A stretch of 64,000 bases of DNA from Arthrobacter sp. D5-1 (GCF_017357425.1 NZ_CP014571.1:1-64000), one strand, 5' to 3'; positions 27,788-37,697 are shown, counted from the first letter of the stretch. Notes: generated by a model not told the origin, from the letters alone. Numbers and translations are program-made.

Positions 27788-28369
27788 CTAGAGGCCCCAA
27801 CGCACAATTGCCGGCGTCCGCTTATCCCACCCGAGAGTGCAGACTTTTGCAGTTCCGAGAATGAAGTGCCGGCCTTCGCGCGCATCCATTTCCAGCCATC
27901 GCGCGGTGAGGATCCTGGAGAAATGCCCGTGTGCCACCACCAGGACATTGTCCATTCCGGATTCCAGGACGCGTCCAATGATCTTGTCTGCCCGGGCGGC
28001 TACTTCGTCCAAGGTTTCACCGTTGGGCACGCCATCGGTCCAGATGAGGTAGTCCGGGTTGTCCTTGCGGATGAGGTCGGAGCTGATGCCTTCGTAGTCG
28101 CCGTAGTTCCATTCGACCGCAAGGGGCTCGTGCACGGCTTCCGGGTAGCCGGCCAGTTCCGCCGTGCGACGGGCACGGCGCAGCGGCGAGGTCAGGACGA
28201 GGTCGAAGTCGATGCCCTCCAGGACCTTGCGGGCCTCCACAGCCTGCTGTTCACCCTCAACAGTGAGGGGAAGGTCCGTCAGGCCGGTGTACTGGCCGCT
28301 CTTGGACCATTCCGTCTCGCCGTGGCGAAGGATCCAAAGTTGCGGACGTGGGGAAGTCGCAGCGTTCAT
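27788..28369 (-). CDS. Histidine phosphatase (phosphoglycerate mutase-like)
   Basis: A 193-residue member of the histidine phosphatase superfamily. The phosphohistidine motif LRHGETEWS holds the nucleophile at about residue 16, LTSPLRRARRTAEL is the conserved Arg segment, YGDYEGISS matches the acidic loop, and VVAHGHFSRIL (late) carries the second catalytic His. Substrate is unknown; small-molecule or sugar phosphates are typical. The start ATG overlaps the CCA-adding enzyme stop by 4 bp, so the two are coupled. Confidence 0.88.
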   Translation of the reverse strand: MNAATSPRPQLWILRHGETEWSKSGQYTGLTDLPLTVEGEQQAVEARKVLEGIDFDLVLTSPLRRARRTAELAGYPEAVHEPLAVEWNYGDYEGISSDLIRKDNPDYLIWTDGVPNGETLDEVAARADKIIGRVLESGMDNVLVVAHGHFSRILTARWLEMDAREGRHFILGTAKVCTLGWDKRTPAIVRWGL

Positions 28370-29835
28370 GAAGGCTCCTCAGTTTCGGTCAAAGGCTCGA
28401 CGACGGCGGACTCGGGTTGCGCTTCCCACCAAGCCAAAAGCTTCTGCTCGGCTTCCTCGGGGGACAGTGGTCCGTGTTCCATGCGTTCTTCGAGAAGGAA
28501 CTTGTAGGCCCTGCCCACCACGGGACCGGGCTTGAGCCCCAGGAGTGCCATGATCTGCGCTCCATCAAGGTCGGGCCGCACAGCCGCCAGCGACTCCTGC
28601 TCCAAGAGCGTCGTGATGCGTTGCTCAAGGTCATCGTAGGCGAAGGACAGGCGGTCGGCCTTGCGCTGGTTACGCGTGGTGACGTCGGAACGCGTGAGGC
28701 GGTGCAGACGCTCCAACAGGGGACCGGCGTCGGTCACGTACCGGCGGACCGCGGAATCGCTCCAGCCCGCGTCGCCGTAGCCGTAGAAGCGCATGTGGAG
28801 TTCCACCAGGCGGGACACTGCTTTGATCGACTCGTTGTCAAAACGCAGTGCCTTCATTCTCTTCGCCGTCAGCTTGGACCCCACAACATCGTGATGACGG
28901 AAGCTGACCGCGCCGCCCGGTTCAAAACGACGCGTCGCCGGCTTGCCGACGTCGTGCATCAGCGCAGCGAACCTCAGCACGAAGTCCGGGCCGGGCACTG
29001 GACCGTCAGGTCCCGTTTCCAAGGCAGCGGCCTGCTCCAGTACCTGCAGGGAGTGCTGGTACACGTCCTTATGGCGGTGGTGTTCGTCGGCTTCGAGCCT
29101 CAGGGCTGACACCTCCGGAAGCACGAACTCTGCGAGCCCTGTGTCCACCAGGAGGTCGATGCCCACACGCGGGTGCGCTCCGTTGATGAGCTTGACCAGC
29201 TCTTCACGGACGCGCTCGGCGGAGATGATCTTGATACGGTCGGCCATTTGTGACATCGCCAGACGGACGTCGTCGTGGACCGACACGCCCAGCTGGGACG
29301 CGAAACGTGCCGCACGCATCATGCGCAGGGGATCGTCGGAGAAGGATGCCTCGGGCGCACCGGGTGTGGCGAGCTCGGAGGCGTGGAGGTCGCGGACACC
29401 GCCGAACGGGTCCACGAGTTCCAGGCTGGGCAACCGCAGTGCCATGGCATTGATGGTGAAGTCGCGCCGCAGCAGGTCATCGGTCAGGGAGTTGCCGAAC
29501 GCCACCACCGGCTTGCGTGAATCGGGGTCGTAAGCCTCCGCGCGGTAGGTGGTGATCTCGATCTGGAAGCCGCTCTTCTTCATTCCGATGGTGCCGAAGG
29601 CGCGTCCGATTTCCCAGAAGTTGTCCGCCCACTTCTTGATGACGGCGATTGTCTGGTCCGGCGTGGCATCGGTGGTGAAGTCAAGGTCCGGGGATGTCCT
29701 CCCCAGGAAGAGGTCGCGCACAGGTCCACCCACCAGGGACAGCTCAAAGCCGGCATCGACAAAGCGCTGCCCGAGGTCGAGCACCACCGGATCGATGGTG
29801 AAGTTAACTGAAGAGCTGTCCAATACGTGCGCCAT
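28366..29835 (-). CDS. cca: CCA tRNA nucleotidyltransferase
   Basis: A 489-residue class II enzyme that adds or repairs the 3' CCA of tRNA from CTP and ATP. The head domain has LVGGPVRDLFLGR (Gly36-Gly37 and Arg40) and the metal-binding DLDFTT (Asp50 and Asp52). RRDFTINAMAL and RMMRAARFASQL are the conserved nucleotide-selection and neck motifs. An HD domain follows (HRHKDVYQHSL, then LMHDVGKPATR at about 290), typical of actinobacterial forms. ATG 29835 lies 148 bp from the divergent Nudix gene, so the spacer holds both promoters. The stop overlaps the next gene. Confidence 0.94.
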   Translation of the reverse strand: MAHVLDSSSVNFTIDPVVLDLGQRFVDAGFELSLVGGPVRDLFLGRTSPDLDFTTDATPDQTIAVIKKWADNFWEIGRAFGTIGMKKSGFQIEITTYRAEAYDPDSRKPVVAFGNSLTDDLLRRDFTINAMALRLPSLELVDPFGGVRDLHASELATPGAPEASFSDDPLRMMRAARFASQLGVSVHDDVRLAMSQMADRIKIISAERVREELVKLINGAHPRVGIDLLVDTGLAEFVLPEVSALRLEADEHHRHKDVYQHSLQVLEQAAALETGPDGPVPGPDFVLRFAALMHDVGKPATRRFEPGGAVSFRHHDVVGSKLTAKRMKALRFDNESIKAVSRLVELHMRFYGYGDAGWSDSAVRRYVTDAGPLLERLHRLTRSDVTTRNQRKADRLSFAYDDLEQRITTLLEQESLAAVRPDLDGAQIMALLGLKPGPVVGRAYKFLLEERMEHGPLSPEEAEQKLLAWWEAQPESAVVEPLTETEEPS

Positions 29836-29983
29836 AGTTCCTTAAGCTTGGCAGATTTTTGCTCGGCATTGGGCCACTGTTCCATGCGAAATCAGGCATG
29901 TGTCCGCGGAGCATCTCCTGCAGTCCATCTTGTGGCCATGTCCCGGTCATCACTCGAGGGCAAGAGTCGTTAGAGTGGACCTC

Positions 29984-30535
29984 ATGGCCAACCCGATCCC
30001 GAGCGCTCCTGGCAGGAGGACAAACGCACCGTTGCCGTCGGCAATCGGCGCGCACGTCGCGCCTGCCCAGCAGCACCCGGTCCAGGCCTCCCTTCCCACT
30101 GTGGAGGAAGTCTCAGCGGGCGGTGTTGTAGTAGACACGTCCGACGGCGAACTCCGGGTTGCGATTATTGCCCGCCTTAATAGGGGTGGCCGGCTGGAGT
30201 GGTGCCTGCCGAAGGGCCACCCTGAAGGCCGCGAGAACAATGAGGAAGCTGCTGTCCGTGAGATTGCCGAGGAAACCGGCATCGAAGGCAGCATCCTGGC
30301 GCCCTTGGGCAGCATCGACTACTGGTTCACTGTGAGCGGCCACCGGGTTCACAAAACAGTGCACCATTTCCTGCTCCGGGCAACGGGTGGCGAACTGACC
30401 ATCGAGAATGATCCCGATCAGGAAGCCGTGGACGCTGCGTGGGTTCCCATCCAGGAACTGGCACGCAAACTGTCCTTCCCTAACGAACGCCGCATCGCCG
30501 ACCTGGCACGGGAAGTGCTGCCGGAACACCTCTGA
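29984..30535 (+). CDS. Nudix hydrolase
   Basis: 183 residues if started at ATG 29984 (MANPIPSAPG). The Nudix box runs from GHPEGRENNEEAAVREIAEE to TGI (residues 78-100), with the catalytic REIAEE. The preceding strand EEVSAGGVVV and the LEWCLPKGH segment are normal. The first 40 residues are Pro/Ala-rich and probably disordered. Orthologues in this locus near MurJ and the CCA enzyme are common in actinobacteria; the substrate may be a nucleoside diphosphate derivative or a capped RNA, unresolved. The next gene, murJ, starts 26 bp downstream, so cotranscription is likely. Confidence 0.9.
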   Translation: MANPIPSAPGRRTNAPLPSAIGAHVAPAQQHPVQASLPTVEEVSAGGVVVDTSDGELRVAIIARLNRGGRLEWCLPKGHPEGRENNEEAAVREIAEETGIEGSILAPLGSIDYWFTVSGHRVHKTVHHFLLRATGGELTIENDPDQEAVDAAWVPIQELARKLSFPNERRIADLAREVLPEHL

Positions 30536-30561
30536 GCCCGGTACGTGGGACGATAAAGGCG

Positions 30562-32574
30562 ATGTCTGAAGCCAAAACCACCCAGTCCGTTCAGTCCGGA
30601 GAAGCCCGTTCCAGCGCCATCATGGCTGCAGGGACGCTGGTTTCCCGGTTCCTTGGCTTCGCCAAAACATGGATGCTGGGCGCAGCACTCGGCCTGGGTT
30701 CCACGGTCAATGACACCTTCATCAACGCCAACAACCTGCCCAACCTGATCTTCCTGTTGGTTGCCGGCGGCGTTTTCAATGCCGTCCTGGTTCCGCAGAT
30801 CATCAAAGCCAGCAAGGCCCCGGACCGCGGCGCGGACTACATCAGCCGCCTCCTGACCCTGGCGGTACTGGTCCTTTTGGCGTTGACGGCGTTGGTCACC
30901 CTCGCGGCGCCGCTGGTCATTGACCTCACCACCCAGGGCTACTCCGAGCAGCAAAAGGCCCTCGCAGTCACGTTCGCGTTCTGGTGCCTGCCTCAGATCT
31001 TCTTCTACGGGCTCTACGCCCTCCTCACCCAGGTGCTGAACGCCCATGGAGCATTCGGGCCCGCAATGTGGGCCCCCATCCTTAATAACCTGGTGGCCAT
31101 TGCCGGCTTGGGCATGTTCATCTGGATCCTTGGCGAGAACGTTTACAACCCCCACACTCTGGACAATTGGGGGCCCACCCAGACGCTCCTGATTGCCGGT
31201 TTCTCTACTTTCGGCGTAGTCGCGCAGACGGCTATCCTGCTCATTCCCGTCTTCCGGTTGCGCCTGGGCCTGCGGCCTCGTTTCGGCTGGCGCGGCGTTG
31301 GACTGGGCCAGGCAGCCAAGCTGAGCGTCTGGACGCTGGCGACGGCCGCCGTCGGGCAGTTGGCCTTCCTTTACGTCATGAGGATCGCCACCATTCCCGG
31401 TGCTGAGCGCCTTCGGTTGGACAATGCAGGCGACAAGGCCGCCGCGGCTGTCCTGCCCGGTAACGCCGTCTTGGAAGTCGCGAGCCAGCTGTATCTGCTG
31501 CCGCACTCGATCATCGCTTTGTCCTTGGCCACCGTCCTCTTTAACCGCATGACACGCGCTTCGCAGGACGGCAACAAAGCCGAACTCCGCGACGCCCTTT
31601 CCCACGGCCTCCGCACTATGGCCGTTGCTACGGTTTTCGGTGCCCTGGCGCTGTTCGCCTTGGCTGGTCCGCTGGGCATGTTCTTCTCCGGTGGCGAGCC
31701 GCAGGACGGTGTCATGCTGGCCCAAACACTCACCATCCTCGCCCTGAGCACCCCGTTCCTCAGCGCGAATTTCATGATGTCCCGCGTCTTCTACGCCAAT
31801 GAGGACGCCCGCACACCCCTGTACGTCCAGCTGTGGCTGGCCGTGATCTACGTGGTGGGCGCGTTCTTCATCCAGTTCCTCCCTGTCGGGCAGATCATTT
31901 ACGCGATCGCCATCCTGTACACGTTGGGCAACATTCTGTCCGTGGTGATCAGCGTGATGTTCCTGCGCCGGATGCTGGGGCACCTCGACGGCCCGCGCAT
32001 CGCCAATTCGTACATCCGCATGGGCTACGCCGGCCTCGGTTCCGCGCTTGCGGGCGCCGGCGCCCTGTGGCTGCTCGGCAGCTACCGTGCCGACGGTTTT
32101 GCGTGGAGCAGCCGCCCGGCCGCCCTGGTGACGGTGGCCGTCGTCGGGCCCGTCATGCTGCTCGCCTACCTGGTCCTGCTCCGCGTCTTCCATGTCACCG
32201 AACTCCGCGACCTCATGCGTCCGCTCATGGGACGCTTCGGACGCGGCGCCCCCGCGCCGGTGACCGGCGCCGTTATGGAACCCACGACGGCGGCACGCGC
32301 CACTGTTTCGGACGATACCGGTTTGATTCCGCGCATCTCGGGAGAGTTCGACGCCGCGTCCTACCGTGCAGGCCCAGCTGTGGAACGCATTGCTCCCCAG
32401 CCCACCCCTGACGTTCCGGACGCCCCCAAAACCTACCTTCCGGAAGAGGACGCCCCGAGCACGGCCCGAGGCAGCAGGTTCCGCCCACAGGTCCCGTTGC
32501 CAGGCCGCCGCACCTACCAAGGCGATGCCGGGCGCAATCCCTACTTCCCAACCCGCGGAAACCACCGGAAGTGA
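30562..32574 (+). CDS. murJ: Lipid II flippase MurJ (MviN)
   Basis: A 670-residue MOP-superfamily flippase with about 14 helices. The N-terminus MAAGTLVSRFLGFAKTWMLGAALG has the first-helix pattern with a conserved Arg, and the family hallmark NNLPNL appears at about residue 54. After the last helix (about residue 545) comes a cytoplasmic tail of about 125 residues rich in Pro, Arg and Thr, as in other actinobacterial MurJ proteins. It moves lipid-linked peptidoglycan precursor across the membrane. In mycobacteria the pseudokinase domain is fused to MviN; here it is apparently encoded by the next gene. Confidence 0.93.
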   Translation: MSEAKTTQSVQSGEARSSAIMAAGTLVSRFLGFAKTWMLGAALGLGSTVNDTFINANNLPNLIFLLVAGGVFNAVLVPQIIKASKAPDRGADYISRLLTLAVLVLLALTALVTLAAPLVIDLTTQGYSEQQKALAVTFAFWCLPQIFFYGLYALLTQVLNAHGAFGPAMWAPILNNLVAIAGLGMFIWILGENVYNPHTLDNWGPTQTLLIAGFSTFGVVAQTAILLIPVFRLRLGLRPRFGWRGVGLGQAAKLSVWTLATAAVGQLAFLYVMRIATIPGAERLRLDNAGDKAAAAVLPGNAVLEVASQLYLLPHSIIALSLATVLFNRMTRASQDGNKAELRDALSHGLRTMAVATVFGALALFALAGPLGMFFSGGEPQDGVMLAQTLTILALSTPFLSANFMMSRVFYANEDARTPLYVQLWLAVIYVVGAFFIQFLPVGQIIYAIAILYTLGNILSVVISVMFLRRMLGHLDGPRIANSYIRMGYAGLGSALAGAGALWLLGSYRADGFAWSSRPAALVTVAVVGPVMLLAYLVLLRVFHVTELRDLMRPLMGRFGRGAPAPVTGAVMEPTTAARATVSDDTGLIPRISGEFDAASYRAGPAVERIAPQPTPDVPDAPKTYLPEEDAPSTARGSRFRPQVPLPGRRTYQGDAGRNPYFPTRGNHRK

Positions 32575-32715
32575 GCCGGTGGCGCCAACGTGGGCGCAGG
32601 GCATCAATCGGCTAGGCTAGAAAATGAATACAGGTAGTTGCAAAAGCGGTTGAACCGGCTCGCCGGGCCGGCCGCGTGCAGGGCCCGCAACTCCCGGACA
32701 GCCTAGGAGGAACAC

Positions 32716-34458
32716 GTGTCCCACCCGATCGACGTCGGATCAGTACTTGGCGGCCGCTACAAGGTCACAGCCAATGTGTTGACCTCGCATGACCAAGATC
32801 AGGTGCTCGACGGCGTGGACCAGGTCCTCAACCGTCCCGTGAGCATCCTTGTCGCCGGCCCCGGAAACGCTGAGCAGGTTGCCCAGAGCGCCCGTGAAGT
32901 CGCCACGGGGGAACGCCCCGGCCATGTCCAGATCCTGGACCTCGGCGTCAGCGACAACACCACCTACCTCATCACCAACCACAGCAGCGCTCCCGATTTG
33001 CTGGACCTGGTGGTCGCGACCAACCCGCCGTACATCGAGCCGTTCTTCACTGAGACGCTCGGAAGCGAGATCTTCGGCCAGCCACGGACCTATGAGCCTG
33101 AGACCTACGACGGCTTGTACGAAGACGACGAACACGACGCCGAGTACATCCAGTACGACGAAAACGGCTACCCGATTCACCGTGAGGGCGATGCCGATCC
33201 TGCTGCCGCTCCCCAGGGCAGCAACGTGCCTCCGAGACCAGCTTCCAGCCCGTCATCATCCAAGAGCGGCATCGCCGGCAAACTGGCTGCTGCCGCCGCC
33301 GGCGCTGGTGCCGCCGGTTTGGCCGCGTGGAAGAACTCGGGATCCAAGAACCACGACGCCGGTGCTGCCGCCGACAGTGGTGCGGTCGCCGGCAATAGTG
33401 CCGCTGACTCCGGCTCCGGTGCCGCTGCTTCAAGCGCTTCTTCATCGGGTGCTGCGGGGTCGGGTGCATCGGCTCAGCCGCCAACGCAGGCCGTGACATC
33501 GCAGCCAACACCTCCTCAGGCTCCGCCGGCAGCCCCGGCGCAACCGCCAACACAGCCGCGAACACAGGCAGTCAATGCCCAGCCGGCACCAACGCGTGAA
33601 CCGGCCGAACCCAAGGTTTCGTTGTGGTCCGAAGAGGACTACGGCTTTGCTGGAGGTGCTGCCGCTGGCGGTGCCGCGGCTGGTACCGCGGCCGCTGCAC
33701 GAGGCACCGCAGACTCCTCTTACGACCGTGCCCCCAGCAGCTTCCCGGCGTCGGCCGCTGTGCAGGAAGACTACGACGACGAGGAAGTGTACGAGGACGA
33801 CGCTCCGGAGAAGGAGCCACGTTCCCTCCGTTGGCTCGTCGGTGGCTTGCTTGCTGCTGTGCTGATCGTGGGACTTGTCCTTGCCGTCACCAACCTGGGC
33901 AGCCTCCTTCCCAGCGGTGCCCCCGCGGCCACGCAGAGCACCTCTGCACCTCAAACCAGCAGCACGCAGCAATCCGAGGAGCCAACTCCTACGGAGACGG
34001 CGCCACCGGCCACACCGCCTGCCATCGAGGGCATTTCCCGTCTCGGTGACTTCCCCTTCGCGGCCACGTACGACAAAGACCTCGCCAGGGCCTTCGACGG
34101 CAACGCGGCAAGCTACTGGTCAGACATGGAATTCGCCACAGCCGACTGGGGTGGACTCGTCACCAACATGCCGCTGGTGATCGAGCTCAAGGAAAAGACC
34201 GAGGTTAAGTCCATCGTGCTGAACCAGTTGGGTGGATCCGGCGGCAGCATCAGCGTTTACACCAACGACCGCCCTGCCATGGACGGAGCCAAGCTGGTAG
34301 GCACCAACAGCTTCACGTCCCCGGAGCTGACCATGCCCTTGGCGGCGCCGACGCAGACCCAGTACGTCATTGTGGACATCAAGGCCTTGCCCAAGCTGGC
34401 TGCACCGAAGACCCGTTTCGGATTCGGCCTGCGTTTGGCAGAGGTCACGGTCCAGTAG
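32716..34458 (+). CDS. Membrane protein with pseudokinase-like N-terminus and discoidin-like C-terminus
   Basis: 580 residues starting at GTG 32716 after AGGAGG. Residues 1-100 resemble the N-lobe of a protein kinase (VLGGRYKVTANV) but no HRD or DFG catalytic motifs follow. An acidic Tyr-rich patch (about 125-155) and a long Ala/Ser/Pro linker (about 160-370) lead to one transmembrane helix (about 372-395). The extracellular end (about 435-580) is a beta-rich galactose-binding/discoidin-like domain (ARAFDGNAASYWSD). It follows murJ by 141 bp. By analogy with mycobacterial MviN-pseudokinase/FhaA control it could regulate peptidoglycan precursor export, which is inference. Confidence 0.75.
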   Translation: MSHPIDVGSVLGGRYKVTANVLTSHDQDQVLDGVDQVLNRPVSILVAGPGNAEQVAQSAREVATGERPGHVQILDLGVSDNTTYLITNHSSAPDLLDLVVATNPPYIEPFFTETLGSEIFGQPRTYEPETYDGLYEDDEHDAEYIQYDENGYPIHREGDADPAAAPQGSNVPPRPASSPSSSKSGIAGKLAAAAAGAGAAGLAAWKNSGSKNHDAGAAADSGAVAGNSAADSGSGAAASSASSSGAAGSGASAQPPTQAVTSQPTPPQAPPAAPAQPPTQPRTQAVNAQPAPTREPAEPKVSLWSEEDYGFAGGAAAGGAAAGTAAAARGTADSSYDRAPSSFPASAAVQEDYDDEEVYEDDAPEKEPRSLRWLVGGLLAAVLIVGLVLAVTNLGSLLPSGAPAATQSTSAPQTSSTQQSEEPTPTETAPPATPPAIEGISRLGDFPFAATYDKDLARAFDGNAASYWSDMEFATADWGGLVTNMPLVIELKEKTEVKSIVLNQLGGSGGSISVYTNDRPAMDGAKLVGTNSFTSPELTMPLAAPTQTQYVIVDIKALPKLAAPKTRFGFGLRLAEVTVQ

Positions 34459-34477
34459 CCCCACCCAACCAAGTAGT

Positions 34478-34518
34478 AGTAGAGGCCGTTGTGACTCGTC
34501 AGAACGGCCTCTACTTTC
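34478..34518 (+). terminator. Rho-independent terminator after the pseudokinase gene
   Basis: AGTAGAGGCCGTT (34478-34490) pairs with AACGGCCTCTACT (34503-34515), followed by TTTC. It ends the murJ-pseudokinase transcript before trxB. Confidence 0.8.
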
Positions 34519-34687
34519 ATCCCTAGTGGCGTCACCGCTTATTATCGGCATGCGCGCAGACGGTACCCTTAACAATGGTGGCTTTCAGGGTCCCCATCCC
34601 CAACGGAATATTTGGGGTGCAACCGGGGTTGAGTCAGGTGGCTGCCCCGAAAGCCGCAGCATCGACTAAGGAAGAGGTTCACGCCAC

Positions 34688-35644
34688 GTGAGCATTGCAG
34701 AAAACAGCGCATCGCAGGTGCGTGACGTCATCATCGTAGGTTCAGGCCCCGCCGGCTACACAGCCGCTGTTTACACCGCCCGTGCCAACATGAAGCCTCT
34801 GCTCATTGCCGGTTCCGTCACCGCTGGTGGCGAACTCATGAACACCACAGACGTGGAAAACTACCCGGGCTTCCCAGACGGCATCATGGGCCCGGACCTT
34901 ATGGAGAACTTCGAAAAGCAGGCCGCGCGTTTCGGTACCGAAATCCAGTTCGAGGACGTCACCGAATTGGACCTCGACGGCGACATCAAGACCGTGACTA
35001 TCGGTACGGGTGAGACCTTCCAGGCGAAGGCCATCATCCTGTCCACCGGTTCGGCCTACCGCGAGCTCGGCTTGGCGAACGAAAAACGCCTCTCAGGCCA
35101 CGGCGTTAGCTGGTGTGCAACCTGCGATGGTTTCTTCTTCAAGGATCAGGACATCGCTGTAATCGGTGGTGGCGACTCGGCCATGGAGGAAGCACTGTTC
35201 CTCACCAAATTCGCAAAGTCTGTCACGGTGGTCCACCGACGCGACACACTCAAGGCTTCGAAGATCATGGGCGATCGCGCTCAGGCCCACGAGAAGATCA
35301 ATTTCGTGTGGAACACCGCGGTGGAGGACGTTCTGGGTGAAGACAAGGTCACTGGTCTGAAACTGAAGAACCTTGTGGATGGCACCGAATCCGAGCTCGC
35401 CGTCACCGGGGTCTTCGTCGCTATCGGCAACGATCCCCGCACGGACCTCATCAAGGGCAAAGTTGATCTGACCCCCGAGGGAACCATCGCCGTGGAAGGC
35501 CGCAGCTCCCGGACCAACATCAAGGGTGTCTTCGCCGCGGGCGACGTCATCGACCCCACCTACCGCCAGGCCATCACGGCTTCGGGCTCCGGTTGTGTAG
35601 CGGCCCTCGATGTTGAGCACTACCTCGCAGACTTGCACTCCTAA
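34688..35644 (+). CDS. trxB: Thioredoxin-disulfide reductase
   Basis: A 318-residue NADPH-dependent flavoenzyme. The FAD motif VGSGPAGYTAAVYTARA lies near residue 17, the redox-active CATC (SWCATCDGFFF) at about 143-146, the NADPH fold VIGGGDSAMEEAL at about 158, and the C-terminal FAD contact GVFAAGDVIDPTYRQAITASGSG. It starts at GTG 34688, preceded by AAGAGG. It is followed after 34 bp by trxA, its substrate. Confidence 0.95.
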   Translation: MSIAENSASQVRDVIIVGSGPAGYTAAVYTARANMKPLLIAGSVTAGGELMNTTDVENYPGFPDGIMGPDLMENFEKQAARFGTEIQFEDVTELDLDGDIKTVTIGTGETFQAKAIILSTGSAYRELGLANEKRLSGHGVSWCATCDGFFFKDQDIAVIGGGDSAMEEALFLTKFAKSVTVVHRRDTLKASKIMGDRAQAHEKINFVWNTAVEDVLGEDKVTGLKLKNLVDGTESELAVTGVFVAIGNDPRTDLIKGKVDLTPEGTIAVEGRSSRTNIKGVFAAGDVIDPTYRQAITASGSGCVAALDVEHYLADLHS

Positions 35645-35678
35645 GCTGCAACCAAGCAACCATACGAAGGGAAAAGTT

Positions 35679-36005
35679 ATGAGCAACGCAAAAGACGTAA
35701 CTGACGCAAGCTTCAGCACTGATGTCCTGGCTTCAGAGAAGCCGGTCATCGTGGACTTCTGGGCAGAGTGGTGTGGCCCTTGCCGCAAGCTCGGTCCCAT
35801 CCTTGACGAGATCTCCGTCGAGTACGGCGACAAAGTTGATGTTGTGAAGCTCAACGTCGACGACAACCCTGCCATCGCGGCCGAGTACGGCATCACGTCC
35901 ATCCCGGCTGTGTACCTGTTCAGTGGGGGAGAAGTGAAGAGCACTGTCATCGGCGCCAAGCCGAAGCAGTTCTTCGAGAAGGAATTCGCGGACGTCCTGT
36001 CCTAG
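35679..36005 (+). CDS. trxA: Thioredoxin
   Basis: A 108-residue thioredoxin with active site WCGPC (Cys32, Cys35) and the cis-proline SIPAV. It starts at ATG 35679 after a GAAGG site. It is reduced by TrxB, encoded just upstream in the same operon. Directly after it comes a terminator and then the 5.4-kb gene-free region. In mycobacteria, corynebacteria and streptomycetes trxA is commonly followed by the amidase-like cwlM and then parB; no such gene is here. Confidence 0.95.
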   Translation: MSNAKDVTDASFSTDVLASEKPVIVDFWAEWCGPCRKLGPILDEISVEYGDKVDVVKLNVDDNPAIAAEYGITSIPAVYLFSGGEVKSTVIGAKPKQFFEKEFADVLS

Positions 36006-36033
36006 GGTCGATTTCTCACCTTAATCCAATAAA

Positions 36034-36079
36034 GCCGGCGGTTGCTGCTCTTCACGGAGCGGGAACCGTCGGTTTTTTT
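36034..36079 (+). terminator. Rho-independent terminator after trxA
   Basis: The stem CCGGCGGTT (35-43 of the 36001 line) pairs with AACCGTCGG (36064-36072, one G-U pair), followed by seven T at 36073-36079. Confidence 0.85.
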
Positions 36080-36800
36080 GTCGTTATTGGGTTATGAACC
36101 ATATGCGTTTACTTTTCCTGGTCCCGTTACCGTAGTGGGCATGTGCTCTACTCGTGGGGCGCTTTTCACTTCTCCCTACCTGGGGTAGGCAAAACTTTGA
36201 CCCTCTCTCACATCCCACGCCCTTGAACCCCACCCTCTCTCACTCACACCCACTCGGGCCGTCGTTCCGCGAGGTAATATGCTGATCCGAAGTGATTAGT
36301 CGGCACTGTGTGATCGGAGACCTTGGAGAACTTCAGTTTCTGAATGCACCATCCTGAAGTGGATGCACCCTTGAACAGAGCCCTATGGATCTTTGACGTG
36401 CGATGCCAGGACCCGGGAATCGGGAATGAAACTAGTAGCCGCAGCTTCGTCCTATTAGGCAAATAGCTCAATATCGCCAGAGGGGTAGGCGTGTGGGATC
36501 GTCCGTTTTCGGCATGATGCTACCCGCAGTACAGGTCACCACAACGCGTGTCGTTCTGCCCCCGCCCGGCCAGGGCAAGCCATCAGCGTGAAGAGCTCAG
36601 AAAGAGGCTCGAAGCAAAGGGGATGCTGATTGCTCCACGGAGTCTTGTCCGGCTATCCCCAGATTCAGTTGAACTGACTACCAGGCCAATTCCTACGCCC
36701 GAGCCTGGCTTCATAACCCAGCGACTGCCGGAACTCCCGGTTCGGAAATACGTTCACTGCAGCACGCTCTTCTCACGGATGCAGAATGTGATCACTCCTT

Positions 36801-36820
36801 GTCGTTTCACGTGAAACGAC
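36801..36820. promoter_or_regulatory. parS: parS site 1
   Basis: Perfect core GTTTCACGTGAAAC (36804-36817), extended to a 20-bp palindrome GTCGTTTCACGTGAAACGAC. ParB-binding centromere site. Confidence 0.92.
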
Positions 36821-36864
36821 GACGGCTAGTCCTCCTCAGCCGCTTAGTCCACTGACTTTGCGCA

Positions 36865-36880
36865 AGTTTCACGTGAAACA
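36865..36880. promoter_or_regulatory. parS: parS site 2
   Basis: AGTTTCACGTGAAACA, perfect 14-bp core, 62 bp centre-to-centre from site 1, the closest pair in the array. Confidence 0.92.
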
Positions 36881-37673
36881 TGCTTCTCTTGGTCGGTTTT
36901 GACCGCCCGCATTGTGCGCCAGCCCGTCGGTTCTGGCACCGGCCGACCAAGCGTGACGGCTGAATAGTGGCGAAAGCCCGCCATTGAGGTGCTCTCGACG
37001 AGCATAAACCGCAGGATCCTCCGGTTACTTTTTGTCAGTTTCGGCGATCCCGGGAGTCCTTGGTCATCGCCCTTGAGCCTTTCTGACAGAAGAACGCGTC
37101 AGGGCAGCTCGTGGGTGGGCGCCTCGCTCTGACGGGCCTACGTCGCTGTTGAGGAGGATTGCGCGGCAAAGCAGGGAGGAAGAATGGGTCCCGCGAGGGA
37201 CATCAGCCGTGCTAGCGCCCAATCGCGCACCCTCACGTCCTCATAGGAAGCACAAAGAGTGGGGTACCTTGCCCTAAACTCAAACGCCATTTGAGAGTGT
37301 TCAGATCGGCGCCGTGGGGACCCTCCCCTGGATATACACAGATGCAATGACTATTGGGGGCCCAGTGGCCACGAAAACATCGAGAACACTCTGAGCAAGG
37401 TGCATCCAGGCCGCCGACGGTTCTGCAATCACCCTATAGATGCATCACGACTTGGGCCATGAAAGGGGCTACCGCGACTATCCGGCAAAGCTAGGGCGCC
37501 GGCCTGCATGATGGGGGAGCGTGCACGCTCAATGAATCAGATCCACGCGGGGACCCTCTGCTCGCCGGTGTCTTTCGACAAACAAGCTCTGGGCCAATGC
37601 ACGTTGAATATGCTGCCGCCAGGTGTCGATGAGGAAGAAGCCCTTGGAGCGAGGAATGCGCGCACTGCGCCAC

Positions 37674-37697
37674 GACGTGTTTCACGTGAAACACGTC
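37674..37697. promoter_or_regulatory. parS: parS site 3, 24-bp palindrome
   Basis: The core TGTTTCACGTGAAACA at 37678-37693 is extended by GACG on the left and CGTC on the right, giving the longest perfect palindrome of the set. Confidence 0.93.

Noticed and set aside
30418..32607. 729-residue open frame antisense to murJ
   Set aside because: It is the mirror of a strongly supported membrane protein gene; composition is Gly/Arg/Gln-rich with no ribosome site, typical of high-GC shadow frames.
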